Below are positions 1 through 9,904 of a DNA stretch of 64,000 nt, piece by piece (positions within the stretch are counted from its first letter, which is position 1; the number at the start of each line of letters is the position of its first letter). The notes beneath the pieces are model-generated. The model worked only from the letters and a program-made list of their open reading frames with translations. It was not told where the DNA came from and made no database searches. The stretch comes from Heligmosomoides polygyrus polygyrus (Eukaryota > Nematoda > Chromadorea > Rhabditida > Heligmosomidae). The stretch covers positions 14,570,001 through 14,634,000 of the forward strand of contig OX377202.1 of NCBI GenBank assembly GCA_947396885.1. Direction: 5' to 3'. The translations under genes were made by a program, and so were the position numbers.

Positions 1-39
1 TAGGTGGAGTAGTGCCCATCCTTAAACCCTGCTCCACTT

Positions 40-112
40 TTAGGCATCTGAAGGCGACGGGAAGCCGATACGTCAGGTCGCCATAATAAAGATCCACCTA
101 AAATTCTCGAGT
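40..112 (+). repeat. PLE-type terminal repeat remnant
   Basis: This stretch contains CTGAAGGCGACGG, then a CGTCAGG segment, then AATAAAGATCCACCT and a CTCGAG motif. The same order recurs at about 1700-1770, and on the opposite strand at 985-1045 and 48720-48812. The family resembles the hammerhead-bearing terminal sequence of Penelope-like elements. This copy is diverged in the core. Confidence 0.45.
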
Positions 113-984
113 GGTACAACGTACTGAAAATCATACTTTGCATGCCGAAGTTTCATGACGAGAAAAGTTAGGAATGTTGGAGAGGAGATGGTTGCGTATG
201 CTCCGGAAGTGAGCGGGAGAGGGGAGACGTAAAATTTCGGCAAAAATCGAACCCCACGCTTACCCTGCCTCTGAGTCAACTAGACGTCTTGAACAACATT
301 CGTGATACCTTATGGACCATTCCTGACGTCATAGATTAGCGTCATAGCATCCGGCAAACAAACGTCGTGGCTGAATTGTATGGTGATTTGAATGCTATTT
401 CAACAAATTGTATGCTGTTTCGGAAAAAAGAGGCCTACCGTCTTCGTGCCTTAATTAGCATGCTATTCTGGGATAGACAGTTTCTATAACAACGACTCCA
501 ACTGCGAGCACTATGTGTTATGTGCTAAGATGTGCGTGAGATAATGCTTACTCAAGGAAGATAGATTCTCGTAGCTTCCTCCTCCTAGCGGCACGCGAGT
601 TGACTTCAGATTTCAATTAATGGTCTGTACGCCGTCTGTCACACGAGATACCCATGCTTTTCCAAGTGATCGCTCTTGAACCAGGTGGTGTCAACAATCA
701 ATACTTAGTCGATAACTATATTTTACTAGCCATGCGTTTTCTACGTTGCTTCTCTGTTCACACCCATATTCATGGAAAATTCTGAAAATCAATTTTCTAT
801 TTGGCTGTGGTTGAGACCCAACTGCGAGTGCTGTTCTAGCACAACAGGAGTGGACTAGGCTACAGGCGTTTTTCTCCAGATGTGGCCATTATTAACACAT
901 AACCTCTATTTCTACAACCAGCAAACTGCATGTTCTCTCGTCCTGAAACCTCAGCATTGGTGTTATTAATGTTTATGATGTTTC
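113..984. other. No recognisable gene
   Basis: AT-rich sequence with only short unsupported open frames on either strand. I see no splice-consistent exon, RNA gene or transposon end here. Confidence 0.5.
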
Positions 985-1110
985 TGTGCCTCGAGGTTGT
1001 TCGGTGGAACTATGTATTTATTGGCCTGACGTTTAGACCGTCTCATCGTCTTCAGAGGTCCAAAAATAGTCTGAGGTTTTATCTTTACATCGTGTGAGTT
1101 CGTCTTCACC
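985..1110 (-). repeat. PLE-type terminal repeat, inverted copy
   Basis: On the minus strand this reads CTCTGAAGACGATGAGACGG, then a CTAAACGTCAGGCC segment, AATAAATACATAG and CCACCGAACAACCTCGAG. It matches the plus-strand repeat at 1700-1770. It lies upstream of, and opposite to, the GIY-YIG coding tail at 1181-1435, so the locus holds rearranged fragments of more than one element. Confidence 0.5.
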
Positions 1111-1180
1111 TTCCGGGTTTTTCGCATCCGGCTTTGTGTCGGAAACGCTAGCGCGAGTGAGGCGCTTGGTCGGGTAGGTT

Positions 1181-1435
1181 GAGATTAAGGAACATCTAGC
1201 TGGCAAAAGGCGTTGTAAAATATCAGCTCTTCTAGACAAGCACAAGGTCGAGGAACATGGTGGTGAGGGGTATGATGTTAAGTGCACGTTTCTGGCGTAC
1301 GAGAAAGAGATTCCCTCCAGGAAAGCGCTCGAGGCGTTCTGGATTTCTTCCAGGAATCCAAGAATGAACAACCGTAATGAGTGTTTGCCCATAACGACTC
1401 ATCTCCCACCGTTTGCACCGCACTGCGAGCCCTGA
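1181..1435 (+). pseudogene. Penelope-like element GIY-YIG endonuclease C-terminal fragment
   Basis: An open frame of 84 codons starts with IKEHLAGKRR and ends at TGA 1433-1435. It contains YDVKCTFLA, then SRKALEAFWISSRNPRMNNR, then NECLPITTHLPPF. This is the pattern of the C-terminal part of the GIY-YIG nuclease of Penelope-like retroelements, and a second copy with the YIG motif lies at 49009-49317. The reverse transcriptase and the start of the nuclease are absent, so it is a 5'-truncated remnant. A same-strand PLE-type terminal repeat lies about 270 bp downstream, as expected of an element's 3' end. The longer open frame on the opposite strand here is a shadow. Confidence 0.65.
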
Positions 1436-1562
1436 GAATGACCAGGAGCGACCGTGCTACTCTCAGTACTACTAATGTATGACGATCGAGCAATATGACT
1501 CATTCGCTACTGGTCTACTAACGCCGAGTGATAGCGAGTCGCTACACTCGAGACGGTGGAGC

Positions 1563-1770
1563 ATCGTGTGAGTTCGTCTTCACCTTTCGTGTTTTTCGCA
1601 TTGTGTTTCTGGATTTAAGTCGGAAACGTAGTGCGGGTGAAGCACTTGGCCGGGTAGGTTGTAAAGATAAAAAAAAGATAAAACCTTGAACCATTTGTAG
1701 GCTTCTGAAGACGACGAGACGGTCGGAACGTCAGACCAATAAATAGTTTCACCTAACAATCTCGAGGCCA
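1563..1770 (+). repeat. PLE 3' region with hammerhead-like core
   Basis: The first part (1563-1670) repeats 1085-1200. The second part carries CTGAAGA (1705-1711), a stem CGAC..GTCG (1712-1725), then GAAC and GTCAGACCAATAAATAG. This is the layout of a hammerhead core (CUGAUGA, stem II, GAAA), but with CTGAAGA for CTGATGA and GAAC for GAAA. It may be an inactive derivative. Confidence 0.45.
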
Positions 1771-2894
1771 GAAGCACCATAAACATTGATCTACAACCAG
1801 GCGCTTTTGTTGCTGAATGGTTGTGATGCAATCCTGTAGCCTTTATTTGGAACACTGGCAAAATATTACACTACTGGAGAATAGCTGCACATTGGATAAA
1901 ACGTCGACGTTCATAATTCAGATCCGTCATTTTGTCTTCAGATGCCAGATGATTGGATCGTTCGAATATTGGCTTTTTTAAAAAACGAGAATTTAATAAT
2001 GTCTCAGGTCATGGTGATTTGCACATGAGCGGACTTCAGATTATTCAGGAAATTTGTTTTTCTTCGTATCGGTCATCATACCCTATGATCCAGGATTTCC
2101 AATCAAATTCGGTTATTTGAATCAAAATCCGTTTTAGTGAAAAAACCCTTATCCTATTCATCCTAACCAAAAATGGGTCTCAGGCCTACATATAATTAGT
2201 TCACATTTTTTGAATGAAAGACGATCTGCGACATTTCAATTACACGCATGAGTTCCATTGCCATAACTTGCTTCAAATTCTTTTGTAAGCACTGTAGCTA
2301 TTATGGAATGATTTTGCTTCTTTATCCGGAGTCGATAGCAACTATGCTTGTTCTATTTTACGAATCATACCTTGCTCACGACATATTTTCTTCTGAAGGA
2401 TCGCAGATTTACTACCTCCCCGTGACAGCCACTGGCGTCTCCTTCGATCACTCTACGAACATATTTGGAATTCTTTATTTTTCTCACTAGATCCGTTATC
2501 AGCATGCGATGGCTATTGACATCTAACTTAGTTAGTTTTAAAGCATTTGGATATAATCAAAACACGTGTAATACACACATTCATTTGTCCTTCGTTAGGT
2601 ACCACTTTATCCCACAAATGTATTTATCTACGTGGAATTAGCCAAAAAGGTTATTTTTAGGTGTGAAAAAAACTCTCAAAGACAAAACACTGAACTATTT
2701 ATTGTATATTTATTGTATGTTACGTGCGGTCAAACAGCTCGGGTGGTGTAAGGCGTAGCACCGCCACCCGGAAGGTATTTAGAAGACGAAGGATCGGCTG
2801 GCATGACCGCAACAAAACGTCCTGTGACAACCTATTGCCTCTCTACTAGCCGTTTCCCGCTTAACCTAATGGTTTAATACTGAGCTATTTGTTT
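1771..2894. other. No recognisable gene
   Basis: AT-rich sequence. The largest frame (2248-2490, 80 codons) matches nothing I know and lacks splice context. A short GC-rich inverted repeat is present near 2752-2780 (GGGTGGTG / CCGCCACCC). Confidence 0.45.
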
Positions 2895-3143
2895 GTTTAC
2901 TAGTCTGACATGGTCATGACCTACAATCTGGTTAAAGTGCTGCGTACACGTAACACTGGTGTACTTTTAAAAGCACATAAAATTTATGTAAGGCCTATCC
3001 TTGAAACGGGCACAACGGCTTTCTCTTCCTATAGAAAGAAAGACATTGATCGCTTGGAGAGTGCCCAAAACAATTTCACACGCAAGGTGGTTTGCGCAAT
3101 TCTGGACAGACCGAAGACTATCTCAACGCTGGTCGAAACGGCC
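2895..3143 (+). pseudogene. CR1-like LINE reverse transcriptase fragment (thumb region)
   Basis: The frame reads LVKVLRTRNTGVLLKAHKIY, then VRPILETGTTAFSSYRKKDI, then LESAQNNFTRKVV. This is the conserved segment after the RT palm in CR1/Jockey-group non-LTR retrotransposons (usually YVRPILEYGSxVWSPY..DI..LE.VQ..FTR). No catalytic motif or flanking domain remains. It is a short dead fragment. Confidence 0.65.
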
Positions 3144-3179
3144 TAGGCGTTGTAGGTAAGCGTAGTCAGACTAGTAATT

Positions 3180-3532
3180 CCTCTCCCTGGGAAGTAACAA
3201 ACTGCAGGTATTTCTATCCCAATACAGCTCTGCGCAAAGCTAGGAACGACGGAAGTTGGGTCGCATTCGGCATAATGGTTCACCTGCTTCGCAGCTGACG
3301 GGCTCGTGCGGGGTGAGGCATATGTCATACCATCGCTCACCACGAGCGAAGCCTAATGATAGGCTCCCATATCGACTCATCGCTTCGCGCGATCGATATG
3401 GGTGCATATCATTAGGCTTTGCTCGGGATGAGCGGTGGTATGACATAGGCCTGATGGCTCGTATCGCAGCTAACCGCAGCAATCAGATGGTGCAGTACTC
3501 GCGAACGAAGAGTCGGGAGTTTGAATCCCACA
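3180..3532 (+). repeat. Interspersed repeat with tRNA-like end, split by a hairpin
   Basis: It shares AACTGCAGGTAT, CCCAATAC, ACGACGGAAG, TTCACCTGCTTCGCAG and GGCTCGTATCGC with the minus-strand copy at 8175-8410. In the other copy GCGTGCGGG and GGCTCGTATCGC are close together, whereas here a hairpin (3318-3452) separates them, so the hairpin was probably inserted later. The right end has TGGTGCAGTACTCG and AGTTTGAATCCC, similar to pol III A and B boxes. Confidence 0.5.
3318..3452. mobile_element. Hairpin (foldback) MITE-like insertion
   Basis: The arms GCATATGTCATACCATCGCTC and GAGCGGTGGTATGACATAGG are followed inwards by GAGCGAAGCCTAATGATA and TATCATTAGGCTTTGCTC, then CCCATATCG and CGATATGGG. 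The whole unit is nearly self-complementary and has no coding capacity. Confidence 0.6.
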
Positions 3533-4100
3533 GAATGCGTTTGTTCTGTATTTCTGCAAAACAAATACTTTTCACGTATGTGATCCATCCAGTGGCATTA
3601 TAAGACATATGTATGCCAGACGTTCAGCGGTCTAACGGACGCCAAAAGTCTGGTTGGGGCTTCACCCCCAAACCCTGAGAATAGAACACCCCGTCTAGAC
3701 CTTCTTACTCGCGTTGCAGTGAAAAGCGGGTTCTAGAGGAAAGCGGGACAGTAGGGCACAATCTTGAAAACTGCTCCTATGAAGCTTATCCACCCTCTAT
3801 CGCACTTTTGCCGATTTATTCTTCGAAGTACACATTCTCTGCGTGGTGAGGAACAGATTGTGATAATCTTATGAGAGTTCTATACCGCTAAATATCCGAC
3901 GGCAATAATAATCCTCCGATTCCCGAAGTCCATCACCCCGCCCCCCACCCGACAATACACAATACCTCCTTACCCATGTGTAGCCAGAGACAGGCAGAAA
4001 AATGTGGTGAGCATCAGTGAGTAGTGAGAGTGAGAGGCATGTACACGCACACGCTCGCTGCCCTTCAGTTCATCCGAAAATCCAACGCACCTAACAGGTT
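3533..4100. other. No recognisable gene
   Basis: Mixed-composition sequence with no supported gene, RNA or transposon end. Confidence 0.4.
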
Positions 4101-4380
4101 CCTTCCACTGATCTCCCTTCCTATTACTGGTCCACCTTCGTTGGTTCTCCCTTCACAGGACTCTCCCACTTCACTGGTTCCCGTTGACTCCTCGCCCCCT
4201 TACTACCGCCCCCCCAACCGTCACCTTAGTGGTATTCTTTATTGCTCCCCTTCACTGGCTCCTATTAAAGGTTCTACCCTTACTGGTACCCCCTAATCCC
4301 TTTGATGGTCCACCCACCCCTCTTGTACCCTCGCTTACTGGTCTCCTCTTTAGTGGTCTCCCATTACAAGTGTTTGAAAT
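4101..4380 (+). repeat. Degenerate pyrimidine-rich short repeat
   Basis: The motif TTACTGGT / TTCACTGGTTCC / TTAGTGGT recurs about ten times at irregular spacing, each time followed by C-rich sequence. It directly abuts the better-ordered 42-bp array to its right and may be an older, decayed array. Confidence 0.5.
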
Positions 4381-4781
4381 CCGGACACCCCTTGCGCGAC
4401 ATAGGTGGCACCTCTTCTGAACCCACACACCACTTGCACGTCATCGGTGGCCCCTCTCTCCAACTAAGACACCCTTTGCATGAAATCCGTAGTACCTTTT
4501 CTGAGCCCAGACACCCTTTGCATGACATCGGTGACATGTCTTCTGACCCCAGACACCCATTACGCGACATCGTTGACACCTCTTCTGAACCCGAACACCC
4601 AATGCGCGACATCGCTGACATGCCTTTTGAATCCGAGCGCCTGTTTTACGACGTCGGTGACACATCTTCTAAATCCGAACGCCTGTTGAGCAACGTCGCT
4701 GGCATGTCTTTTGAACTCGAACGCCGTTTGCGCGACATCAATGACACTTCTTCTGATGGTCTCGACACGACCCTAGTCTGA
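4302..4781 (+). CDS. Open frame made of 14-residue tandem repeats (42-bp minisatellite)
   Basis: The frame is open for 159 codons. From about codon 28 it is built of roughly nine 14-residue units, for example SEPRHPLHDIGDMS, SDPRHPLRDIVDTS, SEPEHPMRDIADMP and FELERRLRDINDTS. The DNA unit is 42 bp, a multiple of three, so the array never breaks the frame. Unit order suggests divergence along the array: HPL types first, ERL types last. No signal peptide, membrane segment or known domain is visible, and there is no evidence of splicing or translation. It could be an exon of a low-complexity protein or a non-coding minisatellite that happens to be open. Confidence 0.35.
   Translation: MMVHPPLLYPRLLVSSLVVSHYKCLKSGHPLRDIGGTSSEPTHHLHVIGGPSLQLRHPLHEIRSTFSEPRHPLHDIGDMSSDPRHPLRDIVDTSSEPEHPMRDIADMPFESERLFYDVGDTSSKSERLLSNVAGMSFELERRLRDINDTSSDGLDTTLV
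4384..4765 (+). repeat. 42-bp tandem repeat array, about 9 units
   Basis: Units follow the pattern TCTTCTGAACCC..ACACCC..TGCGCGACATCG.TGACA. Period 42 bp, with several substitutions between neighbouring units. Confidence 0.8.
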
Positions 4782-4782
4782 A

Positions 4783-6019
4783 CACGGACGCCTACTACTC
4801 AACTTCTAATAAAGGCCAGACGGATGAGCAGATGGACGGACTGGCAACCGCTAACTCCTTTATATGTAGTAGGATTCATTTACATATGGCACCTGCTTCG
4901 AACTGCAGATTAGTTAAAATGTTTACTTCGAAAGAACCGAGGCGTTTCTCCATTCCCCACAACCAAAAAACACATGTTGACCGCTATAGTTTACCCGCCT
5001 TAGATGCGATACTGACACATGAGGATATACGCTAACTGGGAACATCTTAAATTATACGGTGTCGGTAAAGTCATGCCCACCAATGCTCGTAATGTGATCC
5101 ATTTGTTAACTTCGCCTCTCTCAATCTGTAGTTTAAAGCATGTGTTATATGCAAATGCATATATAATACTATAATACCACAGGGTGATTCATATAAATGA
5201 AAAGGATAGATTTATTTATTATTTGCACCACAATTGTGTGCACAGATAAACACATGGACACAGTATACTTAGAAAAAACAATGTGGGAAACAAAACGAAA
5301 TGAAAACCTCAACATCAAAACTTCAAGATCAGCGCGATATTGAAGAGTGTGGACGAGACAGCTTATCAGCTCAACAGCTCAACAGTGATTTAACGAACAA
5401 GCTCTGAGCTGGCCGGTACAGTGGAAAACAGTGGGAAACTGAATGAAGAGGAGCAGTGGCCTGCCAACACTGCAGGTCTCCCAAGGATGGCGACTCCGGA
5501 CACCAAATTAGTAAGTCCGTCGACTTCATCAGTTCCCGCATAACTGCTGCTTGAGGGAACGCGTATAAATAAAGAGTTAGGAAATTTCTGGGAAGCATTA
5601 GAGAAAAACAGAACAAGGAAAAACGTAGGAAAAACTATTAAAGCTAAACGAATGTTGCAATTTAGTAAAGAAAACATAACAGTAAAACAAAAGCAGGAGT
5701 TAATATAGAACTGAAACAAAAACAATAAAGTGAAAAATTTAGTGAAATAGAAAAACCACGCTGCCTCTAGGTAATGTCAACAATGTGCAGTATTGCAAGC
5801 AAATCAATTTTCTTCAACTTCACTTTAAAAATATCCATTTGATGTTTCTAAGTGGCTAGGAGGCAACATCTGTAACCAACGAGCGCCACGAAAGAAAAGA
5901 GAGTTGAAGAATTTTTCACGATTTTTTCTCATTATTTTGGGACAGTGGAATCTATAGATGTTTCTATGACCCATCGTTGAAAGGAATGTCCAGTATTTGC
6001 TAGCTCTTGGATGAGATTC
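4783..6019. other. No recognisable gene
   Basis: AT-rich. Near 5182 an ACAGGGTGATTCATATAAATGA stretch resembles a Tc1-type terminus, but I found no partner end. The 5371-5725 minus-strand frames are not recognisable. Confidence 0.4.
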
Positions 6020-7990
6020 CCCTTTTAGAATTTTAAATCACAAAACTAAGTGATTGAAAATACGTCTATAAAGGAGGCTTTTAAGTTCAAAAAGCAATTG
6101 ATAATTTGGCAACTCCCTAAAATCAGTCGAGTAGGATACACACCTATAAAACAAAATTTTTGTAAAGATCTTCTGAACGCTCTCAATTTTGGCTTGAAAC
6201 TTTTTTGTGAAAGGACTCCAAACCTGTGAACAATACTCAACTATTGGAATAGCATAAGGCTTATATAAACGAATTAATATGGTTCTATCGTTGCATTTAA
6301 TATTACTATAAATTAGAAAAAGAACGGAAAACGTTTTCCGTACAATAGCATCAATATGGATTGCAAAACTTAGCTTACGATCAAGAAAAACTCCAAGGTC
6401 GCGAGCATCATATACAGAAAGATTTACATAATTGTTGACTCTATAACTCATACTAGGCTGATTTTCAAGATGGAGAGTAGAACTTTTGAAAAGATTCACA
6501 GGTATCTTCCAAGTGTTAGCCCAGTCCACCATTGAATGGATAGACTGAGATAAGGCTTGGTGTACATGACTCACATTGTCATTGTTGTAAGCCCTATCAA
6601 TCTTGATATCGTCAGCATACATCTGCACCTTAACAATCAGTTGATAAGCTCGCGGGATGATCGCTGGTGTACACTAGAAACAAAACTGGCGACAGTACAC
6701 TGCTGCAAGCATAGCTTCTCGAGAAAGAGTTACCAATTTTAACACGCATGAGCCTACCAGATAAATAGGAGCGCGTCCATTTCAGGAGAGACTCTACAAT
6801 TCCAAGTTGTTATAACTTATTAAGAAGTTTTTCATGGTCTACCTTATCAAAAGCTTTTGACAAATCGAAATAAATAACATCAACTGAATTTCCATTATTT
6901 AGTCCATTAAGGTTCCAATCAAAAAGGCAATCTGGAAGCTGAGTAGCAGTAGAAGCGCCTGGCATAAAACCATGCTGCTGGTACGGAATCGTTGTTTCTA
7001 GATAGGATATGTAGTATTTTGTCACGAATAACGCTTTCCAACTCTTCTATCGGAGTCGCTATTATGCTTATAGGACGGTAGGAAGAAACTAACTCTGGAT
7101 TGGTATTTTTTGGAATTGAAGTAATAATGGATTGTTTCCAGATTTCGGGCACTTCACTGTAAAATAAAGAAATGTTGAAAATTATAGACAAAGGTTTAGA
7201 CAGAGAAAGTGCACATTTTTGTAAACTGTAAACTTTGTGGAATTCCATCAAAAGTTGCACTGGTAGAACATTTAAGTCTCTTCATTACATTTAAAACTTC
7301 CCTTACCTGCACTACAAATTCACATCCGCCGTCAGTTCTCAGTTCAGCTGCGCTTGCATTTGTATCAACGTTGCTTGGTTCAGATAAAGCATTTACTGGT
7401 CATCAAGGCTTTAATATCTTTGAAAAACTGCCCACCAATCTATGCTTCTAAAGTAATTGTCCCAGCCAGAATAATCTGCTCTGCCAAAATTTGGGAGGGG
7501 TAACGCACGATAGTCAACTGATGGAAGAGGGGCATCAAACGCTACAATATTGCGATCAGATGAGGCGAAGGGGGGGGGGGGGAGGGAAGAATTGCAACAT
7601 ACTTCACATTTGGCGTTGATGTCAGAACTATGTCAAGAGCTGAATCACCACGAGTCGGTTTTCTTACTTGTTGCGTCAGCTTAAAGCATTCAAAGAGCTC
7701 AACAAATTTCACACTATGCTGACCAGTAGGCCTACTGTGCTGCATCCAATCTATATCAAGGATGAAGTCTCCAAGCACTATCAAGTGGTCATTCGAGAGA
7801 CAAAGCTGAAGCATTAAGTCTATAAGAGGATCACCTTCATTTGCGTTTGTATTGTGCGGGCGGTGTACTAGAATTATTCTAAACGCAGGCAGATGTGTTG
7901 TATCGAAAACGTCGAGGAAAAGTATGAGACAGGGAGGTGTAGCAACAGCAACTAGAGTAATCGTTTTTTAGCCAGCTTCTCTGTGGTCTA
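6020..7990 (-). pseudogene. CR1/Jockey-type LINE, endonuclease plus reverse transcriptase, multiply broken
   Basis: Read on the minus strand, the element runs from 7990 down to 6020. The endonuclease part (about 7980-7545) contains RIILVHRPHNTN, LIVLGDFILDIDW and RKPTRGDSALDIVLTSTP, typical of the apurinic-type endonuclease of non-LTR elements. The RT part (7260-6038) has SSYRPISI, PYQQHGFMPGAS, VIYFDLSKAFDKVDHEKLL, SVLSPVLFLVYTSD, the catalytic MYADDIKI, LGVFLDRKLSF and VEYCSQVWSP. Frameshifts occur near 7020 and 6640-6810 (the GxPQGS motif is lost), and there is a gap between the endonuclease and RT blocks. No ORF1 is seen. The element is 5'-truncated and dead. A G-run at about 7569-7586 lies in the endonuclease part. 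Confidence 0.8.
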
Positions 7991-8174
7991 TACGGTCATT
8001 TCGATTTGTATGGGTAACTACTAGCAACTTCAGAATTCGATATTTTAGGAGAAAGCCATGTCTCCGTTATGAATGGCAAATCAGGTTCGCATGTACTTAA
8101 AAAAGATGGAGGTGATGTAGCTTGTTAATGAGGCTACGTGAATTGAATAGGTAACACTTTGTGGCGGTGGATGG

Positions 8175-8410
8175 TATACCGTGTCCAATTAGGCTTTTCT
8201 CGAACCCCTACTACGCCACATGATCGCTGCGGCTGGCCGCGATACGAGCCCTTATCCCGCACGCGCCCGTCTGCGAAGCACGTGAATCATTACGCCGGAA
8301 AAGGCCCATCTTCCGTCGTCCCTTACTCTCCGCAGAGTCGTATTGGGGTCGAGATACCTGCAGTTTCTCACTTCGTATGGGGAAGCGATTCTGCCCATAT
8401 ACAACTCTTG
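8175..8410 (-). repeat. Interspersed repeat, second copy of the 3180-3532 family
   Basis: On the minus strand the order is AACTGCAGGTATCTCGACCCC, ACGACGGAAGATGGG, TTCACGTGCTTCGCAG, GCGTGCGGG, GGCTCGTATCGCGG, ending near GGGGTTCGAGAAAAG, a possible B box. This copy lacks the hairpin present in the other one. Confidence 0.55.
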
Positions 8411-8963
8411 CTGCGTTCCGACCTAGCGTTGAGATAGTCTCCTGGTGAGCCATGAATTCATTCTTAGCGGATTCGTAAGACATCGTTTGTAGGAGAATAA
8501 ACAGTTTTTCGCCAGACAAAAATGAAAAGATTTGGTTCCGATCTTTCAGTTAACAAATCAAATTTTTTCGCTGTAATTGATTCATACACGAGAAGGGGTA
8601 ACAAGAAAAGAGTTCCATTTCGCAAAACTCAGGGCACAATTTTTCTTTAATAGGACTGTTACATTGTTAAATAAGGCATTCACAGAGGACTTCTCGCATC
8701 TGTCACTCGGGTCGCCTAGGTCTAACAAAAAGTATCAGTCGAGCTGCGAGACGTTTCATTGGAAACTAACTAACCAGAAAAGCGTCTCATGCGTACGTCT
8801 GCGCGGCTAAGATAAATTTCACAGCGCGAATCTCCAATTCTTAAATGATAAAGTATGCTCCATTTTGCAAAGTCCTTGAACCTACCGCGTTAGAGGGGGT
8901 GGGACTGAAACTTTAACGTGAAATTGCACAGTCTCACAACGCAATGCTTGTCTCAGAGTTAAG

Positions 8964-9363
8964 TGTGGCACCCACTTGTCCTAATCCCACGTGGATTATT
9001 TGCCTCAGATTACACAGCTTTTTATTTATATAGTTTACTCTAAAATGTACAAAAAATATCAGTCAAAAGATGGTCCCACCATTGCTGTGCACAAACTGTA
9101 AGACTTGTGGAGAGGAAGACGCGAGGCGAATTTGACTAGGTCGGAGACTGTCAGAAGACGTGAATGTCGTTACTGAAGCCGAAGCCGCTCCTCCTCCTCG
9201 CCACAAGCTTTCGTGCTGATTGATGAAGCGATAACACCGCGCTGCGCGGTTCCCAAAACAAAAAGGCAACTAGGGAAGCCAAACAATTCAAAGCATTCTT
9301 GTATGAAGCTTCTTACACAATGTAACTAACGATTCAATTTTACAAAAAATAGATTAATTTGGT
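8964..9363 (-). repeat. LTR (3' LTR in element orientation)
   Basis: It shares with 12532-12907 the blocks TTACACAGCT, TTTATTTATA, CACAAACTGTAAGA, then GACTAGGTCGGAGACTGTCA and GAAGCGATAACACCGC. On the plus strand it begins TGTGGCACCCAC, so the minus-strand LTR ends in CA. Confidence 0.75.
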
Positions 9364-9377
9364 ACGGCCGCCATTGG

Positions 9378-9904
9378 TCACTCTTTTGAAAGTAAATGAT
9401 CCAGTTGCTCAAGTCCGTGATCCAGCTCCTCGATCTTTCGGTTTAGTCGATCCCGTACTACAATCCTCGCGTCTGACACAGGGCACACCAAACGATGATG
9501 ACCGTCGTTGAGGATGAGATCTTCTACCCTTGTCCTTGAAAGTTTTCGCAACACCAGCACTCTCGAGGTGGGAATTTACAGCGTTCAGGCAAACATCCTC
9601 CTCGGCAACATGGACAGATACCATGGGATCTGGTGATGCTGCATGTGTACTCGCTTTCAATTACTAGCGGGCAGGAATTAGAGTAGTGTCTATCGAGTTC
9701 AGCACAGAACGCGCACTTGTCGTTGCAGTCAACACTTCGCGAAGACTCTCCGATGTTTCTGAAAAAAGTTTCGCCAGATGTTCTCGTATTCTTGTTTGCT
9801 CGACGTAGTTTGCTGGCTCGAAGGTTGTGCATTTGTGTCAATTCCACTCGCTTGTGATTAGCATTTGGGTTAACTTGCGCACCTTGTTGTCGTCTTTCTG
9901 CCAT
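9378..9904 (-). pseudogene. Gag C-terminal region with cysteine clusters (BEL/Pao-like)
   Basis: The main frame (9904 down to 9524, 126 codons) begins MAERRQQGAQ and contains CNDKCAFCAELDRHYSNSC, then HGICPCCRGGCLPERC and RECWCCENFQG. This spacing of CxxC/H/C units resembles the zinc-binding nucleocapsid part of nematode BEL/Pao gag proteins. The product continues in another frame (to 9378) ending EELDHGLEQLDHLLSKE, a short coiled-coil-like tail, so a frameshift near 9540 is likely. It lies immediately inside the 3' LTR, where pol would normally follow. Confidence 0.6.

Noticed and set aside
1033..1392. 119-codon minus-strand frame
   Set aside because: The plus strand of the same region encodes a clear GIY-YIG tail; the minus frame is its shadow plus terminal repeat.
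4364..4665. Minus-strand and alternative-frame proteins with cysteine-rich repeats
   Set aside because: They arise because a 42-bp unit is open in several frames. Only one frame was kept as the reported one, and even that is uncertain.
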